Positions 5,137-6,785 of a stretch of DNA of 6,785 bases are shown piece after piece. The position numbers were made by a program, and so were the translations under genes. The notes beneath the pieces were generated by a model. That model was not told the origin of the DNA. It searched no databases and saw nothing but the letters and a program-made list of their open reading frames with translations. The stretch comes from an uncultured Phycisphaerales bacterium (GTDB lineage: Bacteria; Planctomycetota; Phycisphaerae; Phycisphaerales; UBA1924). Location of the stretch: assembly GCA_937871415.1 (NCBI GenBank), contig CALMQD010000587.1, positions 1 to 6,785 on the forward strand, read 5' to 3'. Numbering within the stretch: the first letter of the stretch is position 1; each line of letters begins with the position of its first letter.

Positions 5137-6785
5137 ATGAGCCTTCTGAGCACCATCCACTCGCCCGCCGACCTCAAAAAACTGCGCGTCGAACAGCTCC
5201 CCGAGCTGGCGGCCGACATCCGCAAGGCCATCTGCGATCAGGTCTCCCGATCCGGCGGGCACCTGGCGCCCAACCTCGGCGTGGTCGAACTGACCATCGC
5301 CATGCACTACGTGTTCGACTTCGCCTTCGACCGGCTGCTGTTCGACGTCGGGCACCAGTGCTACCCGCACAAGCTCCTGACCGGGCGTGCACCGATGCTG
5401 GCGAACCTCCGCACGAGCAAGGGCATGGCCGGCTTCCCGGAACCCTCCGAGTCCGCGTACGACCTGTTCCGCGTCGGGCACGCCGGCACCGCCATCTCGA
5501 CGGCCGTGGGCATGGCCCGGGGCGACACGCTCAAGGGTGAAGGCTTCGACCCGGCGACGAACCCGAACGGCCGGCGCGTGGTGTCGATCATCGGTGACGC
5601 CTCGATCGTCAATGGCGTGGCGATGGAAGGCCTCAACGGCGCGGGCACGCTCAAGCGCCAGTTCCTGGTCATCCTCAACGACAACGGCATGTCGATCTCG
5701 AAGCCGCAGGGCGCGGTCGCCCAGTACTTCGACCGTGTCCGCCTCTCGCACCGCTACGCCGACCTGAAGAAGTCCGCGGGCGAGGTGCTCCGCTCGATCC
5801 CCGGCGGATCGCTCGTCAAGGAGGCCTACCACCTCGCGGGTGAGGCGGCCAAGGCGGTCATCCACGATTCGACCCCGGGCGCCAAGGCGGGCTCCTCCGG
5901 CGGCTGGTTCGAGCACTTCGGGCTCGTCAACGTCGGGCCGATCGACGGCCACGACTTCCCGACGCTCATCGAGTTCCTGACCGAGGCCCGGGACTTTGCG
6001 CGCCCGTGCGTGCTGCACGTCAAGACCATCAAGGGCAAGGGCTTCGACTTCGCCGAGTCGGACGCGAGCAAGTTCCACTCGCCCTCGCCCTTCGAGCGCG
6101 AGGGCTGCCGCGTCGAGATCAAGAAGGAAGGACGTTCGTTCACCAGCGCCGTCGGCGACATGCTGGTGGACCTGATGAAGCGGGACGAGCGCGTGTGCGT
6201 CGCGACGGCGGCGATGCCCGACGGCACCGGCGTCTCGAAGGTCTTGCCGCTCTTCCCCGATCGAGCGTTCGACACGGGCATCTGCGAATCGCACGCGCTG
6301 GACATGATGGCCGGCCTGGCCAAGACCGGTTTCAAGCCGTTCCTCGCCGTGTACTCGACGTTCCTCCAGCGCGCCTTCGACCAGGCGTTCCAGGAAGTGT
6401 CGCTGCAGGGCCTCGCGGTGCGCCTGCTGCTCGATCGCGCCGGCCTGGTCGGCGGCGACGGCGCAGTGCACCACGGCTTCTGCGACGTTTCGTTGCTGCG
6501 CACGCTTCCCTCGGCCTGCATCATGGCCGCGATCGACGAACCAAGCCTCGCCGCGGGCATCGAGTTCATGCGCTCGTTCGACGAGGGCCTCTCGGCGATG
6601 CGGTATCCGCGCGACAACGTCTCGAGCGTGGTTGTCGATCGACTGGGCGCTACGCCCGCGTTCGAACTGGGCAGGGCCCGCTGCCTGACCCCCGAACTCG
6701 ACGCCGAGCGCCTCGCGCCCGGCGCCTCGCTGCCCGACGTCGCAGTGTTGGCCTTCGGCACGCCGGCGATCGACGCCCTCAACGC
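5137..6785 (+). CDS. dxs: 1-deoxy-D-xylulose-5-phosphate synthase, C-terminus cut by right edge
   Basis: This thiamine-diphosphate enzyme joins pyruvate and glyceraldehyde 3-phosphate to 1-deoxyxylulose 5-phosphate with loss of CO2, the entry step of the MEP isoprenoid pathway. It also feeds thiamine and pyridoxal synthesis. The window holds 549 codons of a family usually 620-650 long. Visible marks include SGGHLAPNLG with His42, DVGHQCYPHKLLTGR (70-84), HAGTAIS (115-121), the thiamine/Mg motif from GDAS (153-156) to NDN (181-183), GPIDGHD (267-273), and His314 in KFHSPSP. Catalytic Glu384 lies in ICESHA, followed by VYSTFLQRAFDQ (405-416, with Tyr406), DRAGLVGGDG (433-442) and MRYPRDN (488-494). 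Residue 155 is Ala where the family normally has the second Gly of GDGA. The linker after YPRDN looks about 15 residues longer than in E. coli. The missing part is the end of the C-terminal transketolase domain. ATG 5137 fits the family N-terminus; its ribosome binding site is weak (GAGA at 5126). Confidence 0.96.
   Translation, partial: MSLLSTIHSPADLKKLRVEQLPELAADIRKAICDQVSRSGGHLAPNLGVVELTIAMHYVFDFAFDRLLFDVGHQCYPHKLLTGRAPMLANLRTSKGMAGFPEPSESAYDLFRVGHAGTAISTAVGMARGDTLKGEGFDPATNPNGRRVVSIIGDASIVNGVAMEGLNGAGTLKRQFLVILNDNGMSISKPQGAVAQYFDRVRLSHRYADLKKSAGEVLRSIPGGSLVKEAYHLAGEAAKAVIHDSTPGAKAGSSGGWFEHFGLVNVGPIDGHDFPTLIEFLTEARDFARPCVLHVKTIKGKGFDFAESDASKFHSPSPFEREGCRVEIKKEGRSFTSAVGDMLVDLMKRDERVCVATAAMPDGTGVSKVLPLFPDRAFDTGICESHALDMMAGLAKTGFKPFLAVYSTFLQRAFDQAFQEVSLQGLAVRLLLDRAGLVGGDGAVHHGFCDVSLLRTLPSACIMAAIDEPSLAAGIEFMRSFDEGLSAMRYPRDNVSSVVVDRLGATPAFELGRARCLTPELDAERLAPGASLPDVAVLAFGTPAIDALN

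Noticed and set aside
5134..6474. Minus-strand open frame of 446 codons opposite dxs
   Set aside because: The translation (rich in Arg, Glu, Val and His) has no domain I recognise, and the plus strand encodes an intact Dxs across the same bases.
1..6785. CRISPR array, mobile element, toxin-antitoxin or defence system
   Set aside because: No direct repeats with spacers, transposase-like proteins, terminal inverted repeats or defence-type domains were seen on either strand. The window reads as core genome.

Overview
The window is a GC-rich stretch of bacterial chromosome, with G or C at most third codon positions. It holds six protein genes, two of them cut by the window edges. All belong to recognisable housekeeping or signalling families. 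I see no tRNA, rRNA, insertion sequence, phage gene or CRISPR array. The gene mix and the wording of some proteins (a deoxyxylulose-phosphate synthase with HAGTAIS and GDAS in place of HSSTSIS and GDGA, and a PtsN-like protein beside isoprenoid genes) suggest Planctomycetota, perhaps Phycisphaerae. That placement is from recall of family sequences, not a search, and is tentative.

Layout. Positions 1-1843, minus strand: a two-component pair transcribed leftwards, with a membrane histidine kinase first and then a response regulator that overlaps it by ATGA and runs off the left edge. Positions 1860-3341, plus strand: an RsmB/Sun-type 16S rRNA cytosine-C5 methyltransferase, divergent from the kinase across a gap of only 16 bases if both GTG starts are right. 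Positions 3493-4910, plus strand: a PTS EIIA protein of the PtsN (nitrogen PTS) type. A short-chain polyprenyl diphosphate synthase (IspA-like) follows it, with overlapping stop and start (GTGA) and a clear AGGAG ribosome binding site. Positions 5137-6785, plus strand: 1-deoxy-D-xylulose-5-phosphate synthase (Dxs), cut by the right edge.

Functional links. Dxs makes the first committed intermediate of the MEP isoprenoid pathway, and the IspA-like enzyme condenses the pathway's C5 products into a longer prenyl diphosphate, so the right half is an isoprenoid cluster with a PTS regulatory protein coupled to it. The kinase and regulator form a separate unit whose signal cannot be read from the sequence.

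Non-coding DNA is sparse. The 226-base gap before dxs is the most structured part of the window. It has a terminator-like hairpin, a near-perfect 10-base inverted repeat, and an 8-base complementarity that reaches the dxs ribosome-binding region. This gap is the best candidate for something undescribed. The rest looks like ordinary core genome.
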